A stretch of 64,000 nucleotides of DNA from contig JAUHYW010000018.1 of assembly GCA_030426085.1 (NCBI GenBank), forward strand, positions 62,001 through 126,000. The letters run 5' to 3'. The notes under the pieces were generated by a model. That model did no database searches. It was not told the DNA's origin and saw only the letters and a list, made by a program, of their open reading frames with translations. The translations under genes were made by a program, and so were the position numbers. This document shows positions 27,897 to 40,503 of the stretch, piece by piece (the stretch's first letter is position 1; each line of letters begins with the position of its first letter). The DNA is from a bacterium. GTDB taxonomy: Bacteria > Myxococcota_A > Bradymonadia > UBA7976 > UBA1532.

Positions 27897-30800
27897 TCAT
27901 CGCCGGTTCAACATCATGTGGCGCATCATCTGGCGCGTCGGCTCGAACGTCGCCCCGCTGGCCTCGGTGTCCTGCCAGTCGATGTCGAGCAGCCACAGCC
28001 GGCCGTTGCCGATGTCGAAGTAGGCCAGCGAGACGTTGTCCGCGTCCCAGCCGCCGAGCGGCACGACCCCCGGGAACTCGCCCACGTCGAAGCCGCAGCC
28101 GGTGCTGTTGTTGGGCGCGATGTCGGCGTTGGCCAGCCAGAACGGGTCGCCCTCGTTGAAGCGCACCGGCGGATCGGCCCGGTCCCGGCAGTCGCCGTTG
28201 CGGGCGCCCTGGGCGACGCCGACCCCGGTCACCGCCCCGTAGACGTCGTCGCTGATGCTGTACTCGGTGATGATGATCCCGCCCTCTTCGAGGTAGAGCC
28301 GCCACGTCGGGCCGTCGATCGAGCCCAGGCCGTTGCGCGAGACCAGCATCACCTGGGTCTCGTCGTCGGGCGTGCAGTTGGACTGCACCGCGAGCGGCAC
28401 GAAGGGATCATCGGGGTCGAGCAGGGTGTCGAGGTCGCGGCCCGAGTTGCCGCAGCGGGCGACGACGTCCCGGATCACGATGGGATAGGCATAGCGCCGC
28501 CCGTCGCTGCGGATGGTCACGGTGTCGAGCAGCGCGTCGTCGTCGGCCCCCCGCACCCGCCACTGGTGGTCGATGAAGGTGTCGAGGGTGATCTCTTCGC
28601 CGGGGGCGAGCACCGCGACGACCTGCTCGGCGCACAGGTAGTCGTAGAACGCGATGACCAGCGTCCGGTCGGCGAACTCGTTGGCGAAGGTCGCCGTCAC
28701 CTGACGGGCGCTGGGCTTGGAGCAGACCAGCCGGCCGCAGTGCTCGCCCTCGCAGGGCGGGTTCAGGTCGTCGGCCGGGTCGAGCGGATCGGTGAGGTCG
28801 ATGTAGACCTCGACCGCGTCGGGGATGCCGCCCCCGTCGCTGTCGGGGGCCAGCGGGTCGGTGGCGTACAGCGTCAGCTCGTCGCCGTCGAGCAGGTCGT
28901 CGTCGTCCGAGTCGGGGTCGAACGGGTTGGTGCCCGCCGCCCGCTCGGCGCCGTCGCCGAGGCCGTCCCGGTCGCCGTCGGCGACGTCGATCGGGGTCCC
29001 GCCGACGAACTCTTCGCCGTCGCTCAGGCCGTCGCCGTCGCTGTCGGCGGCGCCGTCAGCCGGGTCGAGCGGGTCGTAGCCCTCCTCGATCTCGAAACCG
29101 TCGGGCAAACCGTCGTCGTCGGTGTCGGGGTCGGCGGGATCGGTCCCGATCTCGACCTCGTCGAGGTTGTCGAGCCCGTCGAAGTCGTCGTCGGGCACCG
29201 CGGTCAGGTTGAAGACCGCGCGCACGACGTCCTGGCTCAGCCCCCGGCTCACCCGATCCCGCTCGTCGAGCAGGGTCGCGGCCAGATCGAGCATGTCGGC
29301 CTGCAACGTGCGCTGGGCCCCGAAGTGCACCGCCGACGCGACCCCGCCCGCGGGCACCGTGACGCGCCAGGTGACGTCGATGTCGTCGAAATCGAGGGCG
29401 ACGGACTCCGGCTCGACCGGAGCGGTGGCGTCGGAGAACAGGTGCAGCACCACCGGGTCGCCGACGCCGTCGCCGTCGTCGGTCACGAGCCAGTCGTCGG
29501 CGACGGTGAAGCCGCCGTCGTCGGCGCTGGTGGCGACCTCTTCGGTGCCGTCGTCCGAGCCGAGGTTGGTGTAGAGCACCACCGACAGGTCGATGTCTTC
29601 GGCGCCCGGGTTGACGATGATGTCCACGAAGCGGGCATAGGCCTCGCCAGCGGGCACGCCGATCCGCCGATAGGCGACCAGGCCCCCGGGCAGCGCCATC
29701 GGGCCGATGGCGACCTCGCGCCCGCCGTCGAGCAGCGCGGCGGGGTCGGGCCCGAAGAAGCCGTCGCCGTCGATCAGCAGCTCGTGCCCGCCGTCGTAGG
29801 CGTCGTCGCTCCCGTCGCTGATCTCGCCGCTCGATTGGATGTCCCAGCGGAAGTCGAGCGCGTCGAAGAGGTCGAAGCTCAGATCCTGGGGCGGCGCGTC
29901 GTCCCCGACGAGCAGCGGGTCGGTGTGATCGATGACCACCTCTTCGAAGTCGGTGCGCCCCGCGCCGTCGCTGTCGACCGCGAGCGGGTTGGTCAGCGTG
30001 CCGAGCACCTCCCGCCCGTCGGGCAGCAGGTCGCCGTCGGTGTCGGGGTCGAGCGGGTCGCTGCCCGCGACCTGCTCCGCCGGATCATCGAGGCCGTCGC
30101 CGTCCGCGTCGGCCTCGATCGGGCTGCTGCCGAAGTCCTGTTCGGCGAGGTTGTCCAGGCCGTCGCCGTCGGGATCGAGCGGCCCGTCGCCGCCGACGAG
30201 CGGGTCGAGGCCGTAGAGGATCTCGAAGCCGTCGAGCAGGCCATCGCCGTCGGTGTCGGGCACCCCGGGGTCGGTGCCGGCGGCGGCCTCGGCGTCGTCG
30301 TCGGCCCCGTCGCCGTCGGTGTCGGGGTAGGCCCGGATGTTGACGACCCGCGCCCGATCGTCGGGGGTCAGGCCGACGAGGGCCGCGCCGCCGAGGCGCT
30401 CGATGGCCGTCACGTTGGCCCGGGCGTCGGCCGCGTCGCTGGTCTGGGCGCTGAAGTGCATCACCATGACCCGCTCGCCGGGCGGGATCGTCACCGGGAT
30501 GGTCCACTCGAGGTCGTCGCTGGCGAAGCTGGCCCGGCTCGGTTGGGCCGGGCTCACCCGATCGGACCAGAGGTGGGTGACCGCCGCGTTGCCGGGGCTG
30601 TTCTGGTTGATGATCCAGTCGTCCTCGGCCCCGAGCTGGGTGTCGCCGTCGCTCGTCTCGGCCACCTGAAGCGGGTTGCCGAGGTTGTAGTACATGCGCA
30701 CGTCGACCGTGCGCGGCGCGTCGCCCCGGTTCTCGAAGACCTCGACGTGGCGGGCGAAGATGGCGTCCTCGGGCACGAAGACGCGCCGCCAGACGAGCAG

Positions 30801-33800
30801 CCCGTCCCGCTCGCCGTCCCGCAGGTAGGGCCCGATCTCGATCTCGCGGCCGTCCTGAAGCGCGCGGGCCTGGGCGAAGCTGGGGAAGCCGAAGCCGTCG
30901 ACGTCGAGCCGGTGGGCGGTGTCGTAGGGGTTGGCCGAGCCGTCGATGATCCGCCCCAGCGCGTCGATGTCCCACTGGAAGGCGCCCCCGTCGAACAGCT
31001 CGTAGGTGAAGGTCACGAACGGCACGTCATCGGCCGGGTCGAGGCCGTCGGTCAGATCCCACAGCAGCTCGTCGTAGTCGCTGCGCCCGCCCCCGTCGGT
31101 GTCGACCACCGTGGGGTCGAGCCCGGCGTCGACCTCCTCGCCGTCGAGGAGCTGGTCGTTGTCCGAGTCGGCGTCGAACGGGTTGCTGCCCGCCGCGCTC
31201 TCGCCGGCGTTGCTCAAGCCGTCGCCGTCGGGGTCGAGCGCCCCGTCGGCCGGGTCGATCGGGTCGAAGCCGAACTCGAACTCGAAGCCGTCGAGCGCGC
31301 CGTCCTCGTCGGTGTCGGCCACCAGCGGATCGGTGGGCAGCTCTTCGAGCTCGAGCCGATCGTCGAGGCCGTCGCCGTCGGTGTCGGCCAGCGCCGGATC
31401 GGTGCCGCTGTCGTTCACCTCGAAGCCGTCGTCGAGGCCATCGCCGTCGGTGTCGACGAGGGTCGGATCGGACCCCAGGTCGTTGACTTCGACCCCGTCG
31501 GGCAGGCCGTCGCCGTCGGTGTCGGGGTCGTTGGGATCGCTGCCGGCGGCGTTCTCTTCGGCGGTCGTCAGTCCGTCTTCGTCGGGGTCCAGATCCTGCT
31601 CGCCGGGCACCAGCGGGTTCAGGCCGTTCTCCACCTCGAAGAGATCGTCGAGGCCGTCGCCGTCGGTGTCGACGAGGTCGGGATCGGTGCCCAGGTCGGC
31701 CTCGACGTCGTCGGGCAGTCCGTCCTTGTCGGCGTCGGCGTAGGCGAAGAAGTTCACCACCGCCGCCTGCTCGGCGGGGCTCATCCGGGCGACCGCGGCC
31801 GCCGGCACGTCGACGAGGGCCAGCGCGCTCTCGAGGCCGTCGGCCCGGCTGCCGTTCTGGCTGGCGAAGTGCATGATGATGACCGTCTCGCCGGGGGGCA
31901 CGGTCACGTCGTAGAAGTACTCCCAGTCGTCGGTCGAGAACTGGCGGGCGTTCGACGGCTCGACGCGGGCCCGGAAGCCCGAGATGACGTGGGCCATCGT
32001 CGGGGTGCCGCCGACGTCGGTGAAGTCGTCGACGACGTACCAGTCGTCCTCGGGGCCGAAGACCCCGTCCTCGCTGGAGTCGCCGACGAAGAAGCGGCCG
32101 CCGCTCGAGCCGTAGTTGCCGTAGATCCGCACGCTGGCGGTGATGGCTTCGTCTTCGGGGTTCGACAAGACCTCCAGGTAGCGCACGAACCGGGCGTCGT
32201 CGGGCACGTAGATGTCCCGCTCGACGACGAGGCGGTTCATGTTCGCCGGCCCCAGCCGCAGGGTGCGATCGTCTTCGAGCAGGCGGAGCTGGTCCTGGGC
32301 CGGGAACTCGCTGCCGTCGACGAAGAGCCGGAAGGCGGTGTCGAACGCGTTGTTGCTGCCGTTGGGGATCGACCCCCGGCTCGAGACCTCCCACCGGAAG
32401 TCGTCGCCGTCGCGCATCTCGAAGGTCGGGTTCACCCGGCGCACGTCGTCCGCCGGATCGGTGGGATCGGTGAAGTCGACCCGGATCTCCTGGCCGTCGC
32501 TGGCCCCGCCGCCGTCGGTGTCGACCACCAGCGGGTCGCTGCCGTAGAGGTCGAACTCCTCGCCGTCGAGCGCGCCGTCGCCGTCGGTGTCGGGGTTGCC
32601 CGCCTCGGTGCCGAGCAGGAACTCCACGACGTTCTTCAGGCCGTCGTTGTCCGGGTCGAGCCGGCCGTCGTCGGTGGCCACCGGCTCGAGGCCGTTGTCG
32701 ACCTCGAAGCCGTCGGGCAGGCCGTCGCCGTCGGTGTCCTCGTCCCGGGGGTCGGTGCCGATGGCCTTCACCTCGACCCCGTCGAGCAGGCCGTCGCCGT
32801 CGGTGTCGGGGTCGGCGGGGTCGGTGCCCGCGGCGACCTCTTCGGGATCGGCGAGGCCGTCGCGGTCGGTGTCGATCAGGAACGGGATCGGCTCGGCCGG
32901 CTCGCCCCCGGCGACGAAGGTCAACGGGCCGCTGACCGCGCCCTCGGGGATGGTCACCCGCACCCGGACCTTGGTGGCGTCGATCACCCCCGCGAGCACC
33001 CCGCCGAAGCGCACCACGTCGCGGGCGTCGACCGGGTCGAAGAAGCGGCCGGTCAGGGTGACCGCATCACCCGGCGATCCGTAGGCCGGGGGCACCTCGA
33101 CGCCCAGGTCGCGGAAGACCTCGACGATCGGGCGCCCGCCGGGGCCGTCGGTGGTGCTCAGGGCGTCGACGATGGGCGCGGTGTCGGCCGGCAGCACGGT
33201 CACCGTGATGGGATCGGCCGGCACCACGTTGCCCCCGAAGTCCTCGATCTGCGCGGTGATGGTGACGTCGACCTGCTCTTCGAGCGCCGGCAGGCCGAAG
33301 ACGGCGTTGTACGGGGCCTGCTCGTCGATCTCTTCGTCGACGATGGCGCCGTCGCCCGAGTCCACGCCGACGGTGACCCGGCGCACGGCGACGTCGTCGG
33401 CGGCGTCGACCCCCACGATCAGCGCGTCGCTGCCGAAGAGCACCGAGGCGCCCAGCTCGGCGAGGTCGCTCGCCTCGTCGACGATCGCGAAGCTGCCCCC
33501 GGTGTCGGCCGGCATCTGGCGCAGCGCGAAGTCGTTGTCGTCGGGCCCGACCCGGATGGCGTTGACCACCGATCCCTCGGCGACGAGCTGGTCGATCTGG
33601 CTCTGGGGGTAGCCGTCGGTGCCGTCCGACAGGAAGTAGACCACCGGCGTCGCGCCCCGCTGGGCGTCGTCGCCGATGAGCTGCTCCCGGGCGCTGTTCA
33701 GCGCGAGGTCGAAGCGCAGGCCGTTGTTGATGGTGGCCTCGTCGCCCACCTGCTCCAGCGCGGCGTCGACCGCGGCGAAGTCGGCGGTGAGCGGCTGGAT

Positions 33801-36800
33801 GACCTCGACGTTGCCCGCGAAGCGCACGACGGCGACCCGGGTGGTCTCGGGGTCGAGGAAGCCCAGCAGCGCCCGGGCCACCTGCACCTCGGCCTGCAAG
33901 CGGGTCTCGGCCTGTCCGTCGCCCTCGAAGTCGATGCCGCTGGTGATGCCGGTGCTCGACTCGCGGTCGATGAGGAAGACGACGTCGCTGGCGCCCACCG
34001 AGACCAGCGCGTCGGGCGCGGGGGTCGTGATCGCGCCGGTGGGCGGCACCGCGTCGTCGAGCCGGCGCACGTCGCGGGTGGCGTCGCCGCTCTGGCCGGC
34101 GGTGTCGATCGCCTCGACCCGGATCGAGATGGCGTCGTCGGCCGCGCCGGGGCTCATCTGCACCGCGACGGTGTACGGGGGCACCAGCCGGGTCGCCTGG
34201 AGCTGGTCGTCGACGTAGAACCGCACCGCGTCGACCCCCAGGTCGTCCTCGGCGGTGGCCTCGACCTGCACCACGCTGCCCTCGACCGCCTCGGCGCCCT
34301 CGGCCGGGGCGATGATCTGCACCGTGGGCGGCAGGTCGATGGTCACGTCGAAGGTCGACACCGCGTCGGCGGTCTGGCCAATGGTGTCCCGGGCCCGCAG
34401 GATCACGCTGAACGGGTTCTCGACGGCGGCCGCCGCCGGGGCGACCCAGTCGAAGCGGAACGGCGCCTGGTTGCGGGTCTGGAGCACCTGCCCGTCGACG
34501 ACGAGGTCCACCGAGACGCCCAGATCGTCCTGGGCGATGGCCTCGAAGCGCACGGTGGTGCCCTCGACGACGGTGCCCCCGTCGGCCGGGGCCCGGGTGA
34601 GGCGGATGGTGGGCGGCGCGTCGGGCACGATCTGCACGACCCGGCTGGCCTCGGCGACGTTGCCCGCCCGGTCGGTGGCCACGGCCCGCACCGTGACGTC
34701 CACCTCGCCGGCGGGGGCGGCGTCGCCCGGGACCGGCCAGCTCACGCTGTAGGGCAGGGTCGAGTCGACGCCGATGGAGACGTCGTCGGCGAAGAACTCC
34801 ACCCGGTCGACCGCGACGTCGTCATTGGCCAGCGCGCTGACCCCGATCGCGGTGCCTTCGATGATGCGCACCCCGACGAACGGCGCGGTGAGCTGCACCT
34901 CGGGCGGCTGCTCGTCGTCCAGGCGGACGATGGTGATCGGCGCGGATGGGGTCTGGTTGGGCCCGTTGTCGTGGGCCACCGCCACCACCGGCAGCTCGGC
35001 CCGGCCGTCGCCCGCGGGCAGCCGCCAGGCGAAGACGTAGGGCGCGTTCGAGTCGCTGCCGACCACCTCGCCCCCGACCAGGAAGTCGACCCGCCGCACG
35101 CCCAGGTCGTCGTTGGCCTCGGCGGTGAAAGTGACCGAGGTGCCCTCGGGGAACTCGGCCCCGTCGAGCGGGTTGGTCAGCACCACCTGGGGCGGCTCGT
35201 CGATCGGGACCTCGACCTCGAGCGCCACGATCTGATCGTGCTCGACGATCTCGCCCGCGGTCTCGACGACGATCTGCCCGTTCTGGGGGCTGATCACCCG
35301 CACCCGGAAGCCGCCTTCGGGCACGAAGCGCAGCGTGCGGCGGCCGATGGCGTCGGTGCGCCCGGCCCCGGCGAAGAAGGCCCCCAGCGCGTCCCGCTGG
35401 ATCTGCACCGCGGCGTCGGCCACCGGGCGGCCGTCGCTGTAGGTGACGACCATCTGCACCTCGCCCAGCGGGATGAGCTGGAGGTCCTGCTCGGTGACCT
35501 CGAACGCCTCGACGCTGACGTCGGCGCTGCTCCAGATGCCGGTGTTGGGCTCGCGGGCCCGCACCGAGAAGTCGCCCAGCGGCATGTCGAAGAAGGTGTA
35601 GCGCCCGCCGGTGTCGCTGCGCCCGCGGCGGTCGGTGCCGTCGCCGACGATGCGGGTCTCGACCTCGACCGCCGGCTGGCCGCCGCCGGTGAGCACGTTG
35701 CCCGCCACGCCGCCGGTGGGGATGATCTCCAGCTCGGCCTCGGCGACCTCGCCGGCGACCACGTTGACGAAGCCCTCGCCGGTCAGCGGGGTGCCGCCGG
35801 GGATGGGCACGGTCGCCACGAGCCGGTAGTTGCCCGGGGGCACGCCGGTGAAGACGAAGCGCCCGTCGACGGCGATGTTCGCGTTGGCGGTGCCGGCCAG
35901 CGGCCCCCCGGACATGCCCACCGCGCCGGTGCTGACGACGTTGCCGTCCGGCCGGCGCACCACGCCGACGACCAGCCCGGTGTTGTTGAAGACGATGTCC
36001 TGCTCGGCGGTGGCGGTCGCCTCGGGGAAGGCGCCCACGAACAGCGGCGAGTCGATGGCGGTGACCGGGTGGCGGGCGAAGACCTCGAAGTCGGCCGCCG
36101 GCACCGGCACGTTGTTGCCGTTGCCTCCGAGCCGGGCGTTGATCCGATAGACCCCGTCGTCGCCGCCGGTGAAGGCGAACGTGCGCCCGAAGATCGGGTG
36201 TCGGCTCTTCCACGTCACCCGGCTGCGGGGGATGGTCGTCTCGCCGTCGCCCTCGAACACCGCGCCGCTGACGCTCGCGTCGAGCGGGGGCAGGGGGTCG
36301 ACGAAGCCGGCGCCGCCCAGGTCGAAGTTGGCGATGCTCAGGCGATCTTCGTCGGTCAGCCCGACGAGGGCCTCGGGGGCCGGCTGCTCGAGGCGCTCGG
36401 CGGCGGCCCGGGCCCCGAGGGCGTCGAGCTGCTGCACGCCGAAGTGCATCAGCGACACCGTCTGCCCCGGCTGGAGCGTCACCCGGGTCCAGGTCGTGGC
36501 GAGCTGCCCGTAGGTGCTGGCCCCGTCGAGCACGAAGCCGCCCTCACCGGCGCCGATGGCCCCGCCGAGGCCGTCGAAGACCACCGCCGCGGTCGGCTGG
36601 TTGCCCGACACGAAGGGGTCGAGGTCCACCCGGTCGTCGATCACCACCCACCGGTCGGCGTCGTCGCCCGCGTCGGGGCCCACCGAGATGAAGGCGTCGC
36701 CGCTGCTGCTCAGGTTGAGCTGCGGGGGATCGGTGAAGGTGAACCCGCCCTCGGTGCGGGTGGTGAACTGGAAGTGGGTCCGGATCTGCACGTCGACCTC

Positions 36801-39800
36801 GACCACGTCGGCGGTCGGGTTGCGCAGCACCTCGACGAAGCGCACGAAGTAGCCGTCGCCCGGCACGTACACCCGGCGGGTGACCTGGAGCCCGTCGGGC
36901 CCGCTGCCCGGCAGCGAGAGCTGCCGCCCGTCCAGCTCGATGCGGCCGCCCTGGCCGGCGAACGCCTCGTAGTCCTGGGGCCCGTCCGACGGCCGCATGT
37001 AGAGCAGGAACCCGCCGCTGTTCAGCCCGCCGTCGCCCCGGAACACGTTGCGGGTGCCGTTGCGGATCGAGCCGTCCTGGTGGATGGCGAAGTCGAAGTT
37101 GTTGGCGTCGTACACCCGGGTCAGCCGGGGGTTGGTGTTGGACGGCGGCCCGCCGCCCGGCCCCGGCGGAGGCGGCGGGATGAAGTTCTCGTCCATCTGG
37201 ATATCGAGGGTGACCACCTCGCCGTCGGCCAGGATCTCGCCCGCCGCGGCGCCCGCCTGGCGCAGATCGCGCAGGCTGGCGTTGACCGTGAACCGCCCCT
37301 CGGGCACCCCGTCGATCAGGTACGTGCCGTCGGCCTCGGTGTTGGCGAAGCGCCGCGGGGCCCCGGGCACCACGCTGTCCAGCGTCACCGCCGCCCCGCT
37401 CGCCGGCGTGCCGTCGGCCTCGAGCACCGTGCCCCGCACCGCGCCGGTGCCGATGATCACGATGTCCCGCTCGACGACCTCGGCGTGCGCGGCCAGCGCG
37501 ATGTCGGCCTCCTGGCCCCGGCGGGCGCCGGTGGCGTCGAACGCTTCGAGGGTGAACGGCCCGTTGGCCACCGGCACCAGATCGAAGCGGAAGCGGCCCA
37601 CCGCGTCGGTCGTGCTCTCCCGCCCGCTGGGCGACAGCCGCACCCGGATGCCGCGCACCGCGGTCACCCCGTCCGGTCGCAGCACGCGCCCGGTGATGCT
37701 GCCCGCGCTCTCCAGCCGCAGCTCGAGGGCCACCTCTTCGCCGGCCAGCACGTTGGACTCGATGGCCCCCGCCAGCCCCGACAGCGGCTCGACCGCCGAC
37801 AGCGCGAACGGCCCGGCCAGCACCTCTTCGAAGAGCACCTGCCCCGCCTCGTCGGCGATGGCCTCGAACCGCTGGTCGAAGTCGCCCCGGGCGTCGAGGG
37901 TCACCCGGGCCCCGGGCGCCGGCGCGCCGCCCGCGTCGAGCACCGTCACCCGCACCGTGCCCAGCCCGAGCAGCGTCACGTCGGCCTGCACCTCGGCGTC
38001 GGGCTCGACGAGGTTGACCACCCGCTGCCCGCGATCGGGCGTCTCGGGGTGGGCCGCGGTGAGCGTGTAGCGCCCCAGCGGCAGCCCGTCGAAGCGGAAG
38101 ATCCCGTCCCCGTCGGCCTCGACCGTGCGCCCCCCGGGGCTGACCGTCACCCGGGCCCCGGGCACCGGCGTCTCGGCGTCCGACTCGAGCACCGCGCCCA
38201 CGATGCGCCCCGCGCCGCGCAGGGTCACCGTGACCCGGGCCACGTCGCCCTCGAAGTCCACGTTGCCCTGAGCCACGCCGGCCAGCCCGGTCACCGGATC
38301 GACCGCGGTCAGCTCGAACGGCCCCACGAAGATGCCCGGGATCGAGAAGCCGCCCCCGTTGTCGGTGACCACCTCGGCCGATCCGCCGAACGGGCTCTGG
38401 CTGCGCAGCGTGACCCGGGCGCCGGGTACCAGCGCCCCGCCGCCCGTCTCGACGATGCCCGCCACCCGGCCTTTGCCGAGGAAGCTCACGTCCGCCGGCA
38501 CGACCTGGTTGGTGCCGGTGATCGCCGCCGTCGTGCGCCCCCGGTTGCCCGCGCCGTCGAACGCCTCGACGGTGTAGACCCCCAGCGGGATGAAGTCGAA
38601 GCGGAAGCGGCTGAAGTCGTCGGTCGTCGCCTCGAGCCGCACCGGCCCCCGCAGGATCACCGAGACCCCCGGACCGACCGGCCCCCCGTCCCGCCCGAAG
38701 ACCGATCCCTGGATCGTGCCCGAGGCCGACAGCCGCACGTCGATCTGCACCGAGTCGTCCTCGGCGAGCTGCCCGAACGCCCGGCCGCGCAGGCCGGTGC
38801 GGGGGTCGGTGGCGATGACGGTGATCGCGCCCTCGTCGAAGCGCTGGAAGAGATACTGCCCGGCGGCGTTGGCGTTGACCCCCCGCTCGTCCTCGCCGAC
38901 GGTCACCACCACCCGGGCCCCGGGCACCGGCTCGCCTCGCGGGGAGAGGATCGTGCCGCCCACCGCGCCCCGCACCGCCCGCAGCCGGACCGTGCCCACG
39001 TCGGTGACGCCGCCCGGCACCGGCTCGACCCGCCGCGACTTGCCGTCGAGCACGACCCCGTCCCGCAGCAGGCGCACATTGGCCCGCAGCGGGCCGCCGT
39101 CGACGACGACCCCGGGGATCGCGAAGGCGCCGGTCACGTCGGTGAAGCCCTGGAAGCGATCTTCGACGAGCACCACCGCGCCCTCGACCGCCGCGCCGTC
39201 GGGATCGATGACCTGCCCGCCCACCGTGGTCGTCTCGTCGGGCGACAGCGGATCCAGATCGAAGTCGATCTCCGCTCCGTCGCCGATGCCGTCGCCGTCG
39301 CTGTCGAACGCCGCCGGATCAGTCCCGATGCGCAGCTCCTCGCCGTCGAGCAGCCCGTCGCCGTCGCTGTCGGCGTCGCGGGGGTCGAGGCCCCGGTTCA
39401 CCTCGTCGCCGTCGAGCAGCCCGTCGCCGTCGCTGTCGGCGATGCCCGGCGCGGTCGCCGCGGCGAACTCCTGCACGTTGTCCAGCCCATCCAGATCGCC
39501 GTCGAGCAGCGCGTCGGTGGGGTCGTCGGGGTCGAGCCCGTTGGCCAGTTCGAAGTCATCGGGCAGGCCGTCGCCGTCGCGGTCGTTGGGGATGCGGATG
39601 CGCAGCCGCAGGCTGCCGCTGATGCCCTCGTTCTGGGCCCGGATGATCACGTCGCCCCGGCGCAGCGGCGTCACCAGCCCCTGGGGGGAGACGGTGGCGA
39701 TCCGGGTGTCGGACGAGGTCCAGACCGTGCCCGAGGACGCGCTGCTCAGGTCGACCAGCCGCCCGTTGGGCATCTCGGCGATGGCCATCATCGAGCGGGG

Positions 39801-40199
39801 CGTATCGGGGTCGACCAGGGTGGTCTCGTCCAGCTCGGCGTAGACCCGGATGCGGGCCGGCAGGGGCACGAACTGGTCGAAGAAGATGGGCACCTTCTCC
39901 GGCTCGACCGCCAGATCGAGCAGGGGCGAGGCGCCGAGCAGCAGCCGGCCCTCGCGGGTGCAGACCGCCCGGATGCGGGAGCGGATGCCCGCCTCGAACG
40001 GCACGTTGGGGATGGCGAAGCTGCCGTCGGGGTTCACCCGGGCGGTGCGGTTGGCCATGTTGACCGTGCACCGCCCGTCGAGCCCGACGACCTCACCATC
40101 GATCCGGATCCCGTCTGCGGAGGGCGGGTTGACGATCTGCGCTCCGGCCGTCGAGGCCACCAGCAGGCCGCCGAGCCACCACCCGATCATCCGACGCAT
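27897..40199 (-). CDS. 4100-aa secreted TSP3/carboxypeptidase-regulatory/VWA repeat protein
   Basis: The signal peptide is [20 protein letters not shown], with the start at 40199 behind GGGGGAG. Domains in order: Big_2-like (about 140-197), TSP3 (203-320; [12 protein letters not shown] units), carboxypeptidase-regulatory-like array (323-1003), Pro/Gly linker, R domain 1 (1023-1290), more regulatory-like domains (1300-1666), Ig-like domains with NDD(L/V)GV motifs (1666-2046), VWA (2063-2280; metal site DRESS, altered from DxSxS), IPT-like (2360-2433), then TSP3 / R2 (2590-2820) / TSP3 / R3 (3063-3290) / TSP3 / R4 (3436-3670) / TSP3, and a C-terminal domain of about 285 residues with several cysteines ([13 protein letters not shown] onwards). 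No sortase, autotransporter or T9SS sorting signal was recognised. It is the first gene of the proposed operon and paralogous to the partial gene at 1-9643. A calcium-stiffened extracellular fibre or adhesin is the likeliest role, by inference. Confidence 0.95.
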   Translation of the reverse strand: MRRMIGWWLGGLLVASTAGAQIVNPPSADGIRIDGEVVGLDGRCTVNMANRTARVNPDGSFAIPNVPFEAGIRSRIRAVCTREGRLLLGASPLLDLAVEPEKVPIFFDQFVPLPARIRVYAELDETTLVDPDTPRSMMAIAEMPNGRLVDLSSASSGTVWTSSDTRIATVSPQGLVTPLRRGDVIIRAQNEGISGSLRLRIRIPNDRDGDGLPDDFELANGLDPDDPTDALLDGDLDGLDNVQEFAAATAPGIADSDGDGLLDGDEVNRGLDPRDADSDGDGLLDGEELRIGTDPAAFDSDGDGIGDGAEIDFDLDPLSPDETTTVGGQVIDPDGAAVEGAVVLVEDRFQGFTDVTGAFAIPGVVVDGGPLRANVRLLRDGVVLDGKSRRVEPVPGGVTDVGTVRLRAVRGAVGGTILSPRGEPVPGARVVVTVGEDERGVNANAAGQYLFQRFDEGAITVIATDPRTGLRGRAFGQLAEDDSVQIDVRLSASGTIQGSVFGRDGGPVGPGVSVILRGPVRLEATTDDFSRFRFDFIPLGVYTVEAFDGAGNRGRTTAAITGTNQVVPADVSFLGKGRVAGIVETGGGALVPGARVTLRSQSPFGGSAEVVTDNGGGFSIPGIFVGPFELTAVDPVTGLAGVAQGNVDFEGDVARVTVTLRGAGRIVGAVLESDAETPVPGARVTVSPGGRTVEADGDGIFRFDGLPLGRYTLTAAHPETPDRGQRVVNLVEPDAEVQADVTLLGLGTVRVTVLDAGGAPAPGARVTLDARGDFDQRFEAIADEAGQVLFEEVLAGPFALSAVEPLSGLAGAIESNVLAGEEVALELRLESAGSITGRVLRPDGVTAVRGIRVRLSPSGRESTTDAVGRFRFDLVPVANGPFTLEAFDATGARRGQEADIALAAHAEVVERDIVIIGTGAVRGTVLEADGTPASGAAVTLDSVVPGAPRRFANTEADGTYLIDGVPEGRFTVNASLRDLRQAGAAAGEILADGEVVTLDIQMDENFIPPPPPGPGGGPPSNTNPRLTRVYDANNFDFAIHQDGSIRNGTRNVFRGDGGLNSGGFLLYMRPSDGPQDYEAFAGQGGRIELDGRQLSLPGSGPDGLQVTRRVYVPGDGYFVRFVEVLRNPTADVVEVDVQIRTHFQFTTRTEGGFTFTDPPQLNLSSSGDAFISVGPDAGDDADRWVVIDDRVDLDPFVSGNQPTAAVVFDGLGGAIGAGEGGFVLDGASTYGQLATTWTRVTLQPGQTVSLMHFGVQQLDALGARAAAERLEQPAPEALVGLTDEDRLSIANFDLGGAGFVDPLPPLDASVSGAVFEGDGETTIPRSRVTWKSRHPIFGRTFAFTGGDDGVYRINARLGGNGNNVPVPAADFEVFARHPVTAIDSPLFVGAFPEATATAEQDIVFNNTGLVVGVVRRPDGNVVSTGAVGMSGGPLAGTANANIAVDGRFVFTGVPPGNYRLVATVPIPGGTPLTGEGFVNVVAGEVAEAELEIIPTGGVAGNVLTGGGQPAVEVETRIVGDGTDRRGRSDTGGRYTFFDMPLGDFSVRAREPNTGIWSSADVSVEAFEVTEQDLQLIPLGEVQMVVTYSDGRPVADAAVQIQRDALGAFFAGAGRTDAIGRRTLRFVPEGGFRVRVISPQNGQIVVETAGEIVEHDQIVALEVEVPIDEPPQVVLTNPLDGAEFPEGTSVTFTAEANDDLGVRRVDFLVGGEVVGSDSNAPYVFAWRLPAGDGRAELPVVAVAHDNGPNQTPSAPITIVRLDDEQPPEVQLTAPFVGVRIIEGTAIGVSALANDDVAVDRVEFFADDVSIGVDSTLPYSVSWPVPGDAAPAGEVDVTVRAVATDRAGNVAEASRVVQIVPDAPPTIRLTRAPADGGTVVEGTTVRFEAIAQDDLGVSVDLVVDGQVLQTRNQAPFRFDWVAPAAAAVENPFSVILRARDTIGQTADAVSTFDVTIDLPPTVQIIAPAEGAEAVEGSVVQVEATAEDDLGVDAVRFYVDDQLQATRLVPPYTVAVQMSPGAADDAISIRVEAIDTAGQSGDATRDVRRLDDAVPPTGAITTPAPDALVSVGASDVVFLIDRESSTGITSGIDFEGDGQAETRLQAEVQVARALLGFLDPETTRVAVVRFAGNVEVIQPLTADFAAVDAALEQVGDEATINNGLRFDLALNSAREQLIGDDAQRGATPVVYFLSDGTDGYPQSQIDQLVAEGSVVNAIRVGPDDNDFALRQMPADTGGSFAIVDEASDLAELGASVLFGSDALIVGVDAADDVAVRRVTVGVDSGDGAIVDEEIDEQAPYNAVFGLPALEEQVDVTITAQIEDFGGNVVPADPITVTVLPADTAPIVDALSTTDGPGGRPIVEVFRDLGVEVPPAYGSPGDAVTLTGRFFDPVDARDVVRFGGVLAGVIDATKVRVRVTIPEGAVSGPLTFVAGGEPAEPIPFLIDTDRDGLADPEEVAAGTDPADPDTDGDGLLDGVEVKAIGTDPRDEDTDGDGLPDGFEVDNGLEPVATDDGRLDPDNDGLKNVVEFLLGTEAGNPDTDGDGALDGEEFDLYGSDPLVVDTDGGGASDGQEIRVDFTDPTDPADDVRRVNPTFEMRDGDDFRWEVSSRGSIPNGSNNAFDTAFRLFVDGSEFPAQDQLRLLEDDRTLRLGPANMNRLVVERDIYVPDDARFVRYLEVLSNPEDEAITASVRIYGNYGSSGGRFFVGDSSEDGVFGPEDDWYVVDDFTDVGGTPTMAHVISGFRARVEPSNARQFSTDDWEYFYDVTVPPGETVIIMHFASQNGSRADGLESALALVDVPAAAVARMSPAEQAAVVNFFAYADADKDGLPDDVEADLGTDPDLVDTDGDGLDDLFEVENGLNPLVPGEQDLDPDEDGLTTAEENAAGSDPNDPDTDGDGLPDGVEVNDLGSDPTLVDTDGDGLDDGFEVNDSGTDPALADTDGDGLDDRLELEELPTDPLVADTDEDGALDGFEFEFGFDPIDPADGALDPDGDGLSNAGESAAGSNPFDADSDNDQLLDGEEVDAGLDPTVVDTDGGGRSDYDELLWDLTDGLDPADDVPFVTFTYELFDGGAFQWDIDALGRIIDGSANPYDTAHRLDVDGFGFPSFAQARALQDGREIEIGPYLRDGERDGLLVWRRVFVPEDAIFARHVEVFENRGDAPRTVDVRMYYNLGNPLQVAETSDGDTQLGAEDDWIINQNSPGNAAVTHLWSDRVSPAQPSRASFASDDLEWTIPVTIPPGERVMVMHFSAQTSDAADARANVTAIERLGGAALVGLTPDDRARVVNIRAYPDTDGDGADDDAEAAAGTDPGVPDTDGDGLLDGFEILYGLDPLVGGDGPLDPDGDGLDNLAEQDFGSSPIEADADGDGLDDPAEQVAGSDPLDPDTDGDLLPDGREVLGTLTNPLAVDSDGAGRTDFEEVVIDHTDPLLVGDDAPPQDLSFDLFDALDFRWDIQSSGEISDGSDDAYDGGHELLIDGDGFFGPDPAALLDGGREVAIGPMALPGGLVAYRRIGVPAGEAYARFVDIIVNPGAEDIDLSVVLYTNLGSDDGTEEVATSADDGGFTVADDWLVTDDGDGVGDPVVLHLFSDATAPVEPESVALDFDDIDVTWRVTVPAGGVASAVHFGAQRTLQADMLDLAATLLDERDRVSRGLSQDVVRAVFNLTAVPDDDFDGLDNLDEVEIGTDPADPDTDDDGLPDGFEIEEGYDPLDPADGAADSDGDGLSDGEEFVGGTPIDVADGDRDGLGDGAERAAGTNPFDPDSDDDDLLDGDELTLYATDPLAPDSDGGGIPDAVEVYIDLTDPLDPADDLNPPCEGEHCGRLVCSKPSARQVTATFANEFADRTLVIAFYDYLCAEQVVAVLAPGEEITLDTFIDHQWRVRGADDDALLDTVTIRSDGRRYAYPIVIRDVVARCGNSGRDLDTLLDPDDPFVPLAVQSNCTPDDETQVMLVSRNGLGSIDGPTWRLYLEEGGIIITEYSISDDVYGAVTGVGVAQGARNGDCRDRADPPVRFNEGDPFWLANADIAPNNSTGCGFDVGEFPGVVPLGGWDADNVSLAYFDIGNGRLWLLDIDWQDTEASGATFEPTRQMMRHMMLNRR

Positions 40200-40215
40200 G
40201 TGCGACTCCCCCAGT

Positions 40216-40260
40216 CGGCTTGCAGCCGGCGCGAGGGCCGGCCCGCGGTCTCCACCGCGG
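40216..40260 (-). promoter_or_regulatory. Structured 5' leader of the 40-kb operon (adjacent hairpins)
   Basis: Two perfect inverted repeats abut each other: CCGCGGT-ctcc-ACCGCGG at 40243-40260 and GCCGGC-gcgagg-GCCGGC at 40225-40242. A further alternative pairing (CGGCT/AGCCG) covers 40216-40228. They lie between the candidate -10 element and the start codon at 40199, so the mRNA would begin in a stack of GC hairpins. Such 5' stems are known to protect long mRNAs from decay; this role here is inference. Confidence 0.45.
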
Positions 40261-40264
40261 TCGC

Positions 40265-40293
40265 ATTATGCTCCACTAGGAATGTTACATCCA
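40265..40293 (-). promoter_or_regulatory. Candidate promoter for the minus-strand operon
   Basis: On the minus strand, CATAAT (40265-40270) matches a -10 box with one mismatch. A 17-bp spacer separates it from TGGATG (40288-40293), a weak -35. This lies in the only AT-richer island near the start of the 4100-aa gene. The predicted start of transcription falls at about 40258, at the edge of the leader hairpins. Confidence 0.35.
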
Positions 40294-40503
40294 GTCACTC
40301 TGGGCGTGCCTGGGCGGTTGATGTTCGATGCGCACATTGTCTTACATATCGCATATTTGGCGAGAGCCGGGCCCCGACGAGCGCGCCTCGGGCCCGCGCG
40401 CGGAGCGGCCGGGTCGCCAGGGCGGGGAAAACCATTGCAACAACCGGGTTTCAGTGGGTTTTCAGCTCCGCGGACGCGCGCGGGCAACCCGAGGTGGTCA
40501 ATC
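40294..40503. other. Divergent intergenic region with AT-richer island
   Basis: No gene is supported here. An island at about 40318-40360 (TTGATG, TTACATA, GCATATTTGG) is much richer in A/T than its surroundings and may hold promoters for either direction. A bulged inverted repeat (GGGCCCCGA ... TCGGGCCC, about 40370-40393) follows, and GGGTTTCAG / GGGTTTTCAG occurs as a direct repeat near 40446-40465. Confidence 0.35.

Noticed and set aside
27840-27900. Start of the cysteine-repeat lipoprotein at 27900
   Set aside because: It overlaps the upstream stop as ATGA, as elsewhere in the operon. ATG 27873 was preferred because GGGGGGAGG lies just upstream and the lipoprotein signal then has a usual length; the choice is not certain.
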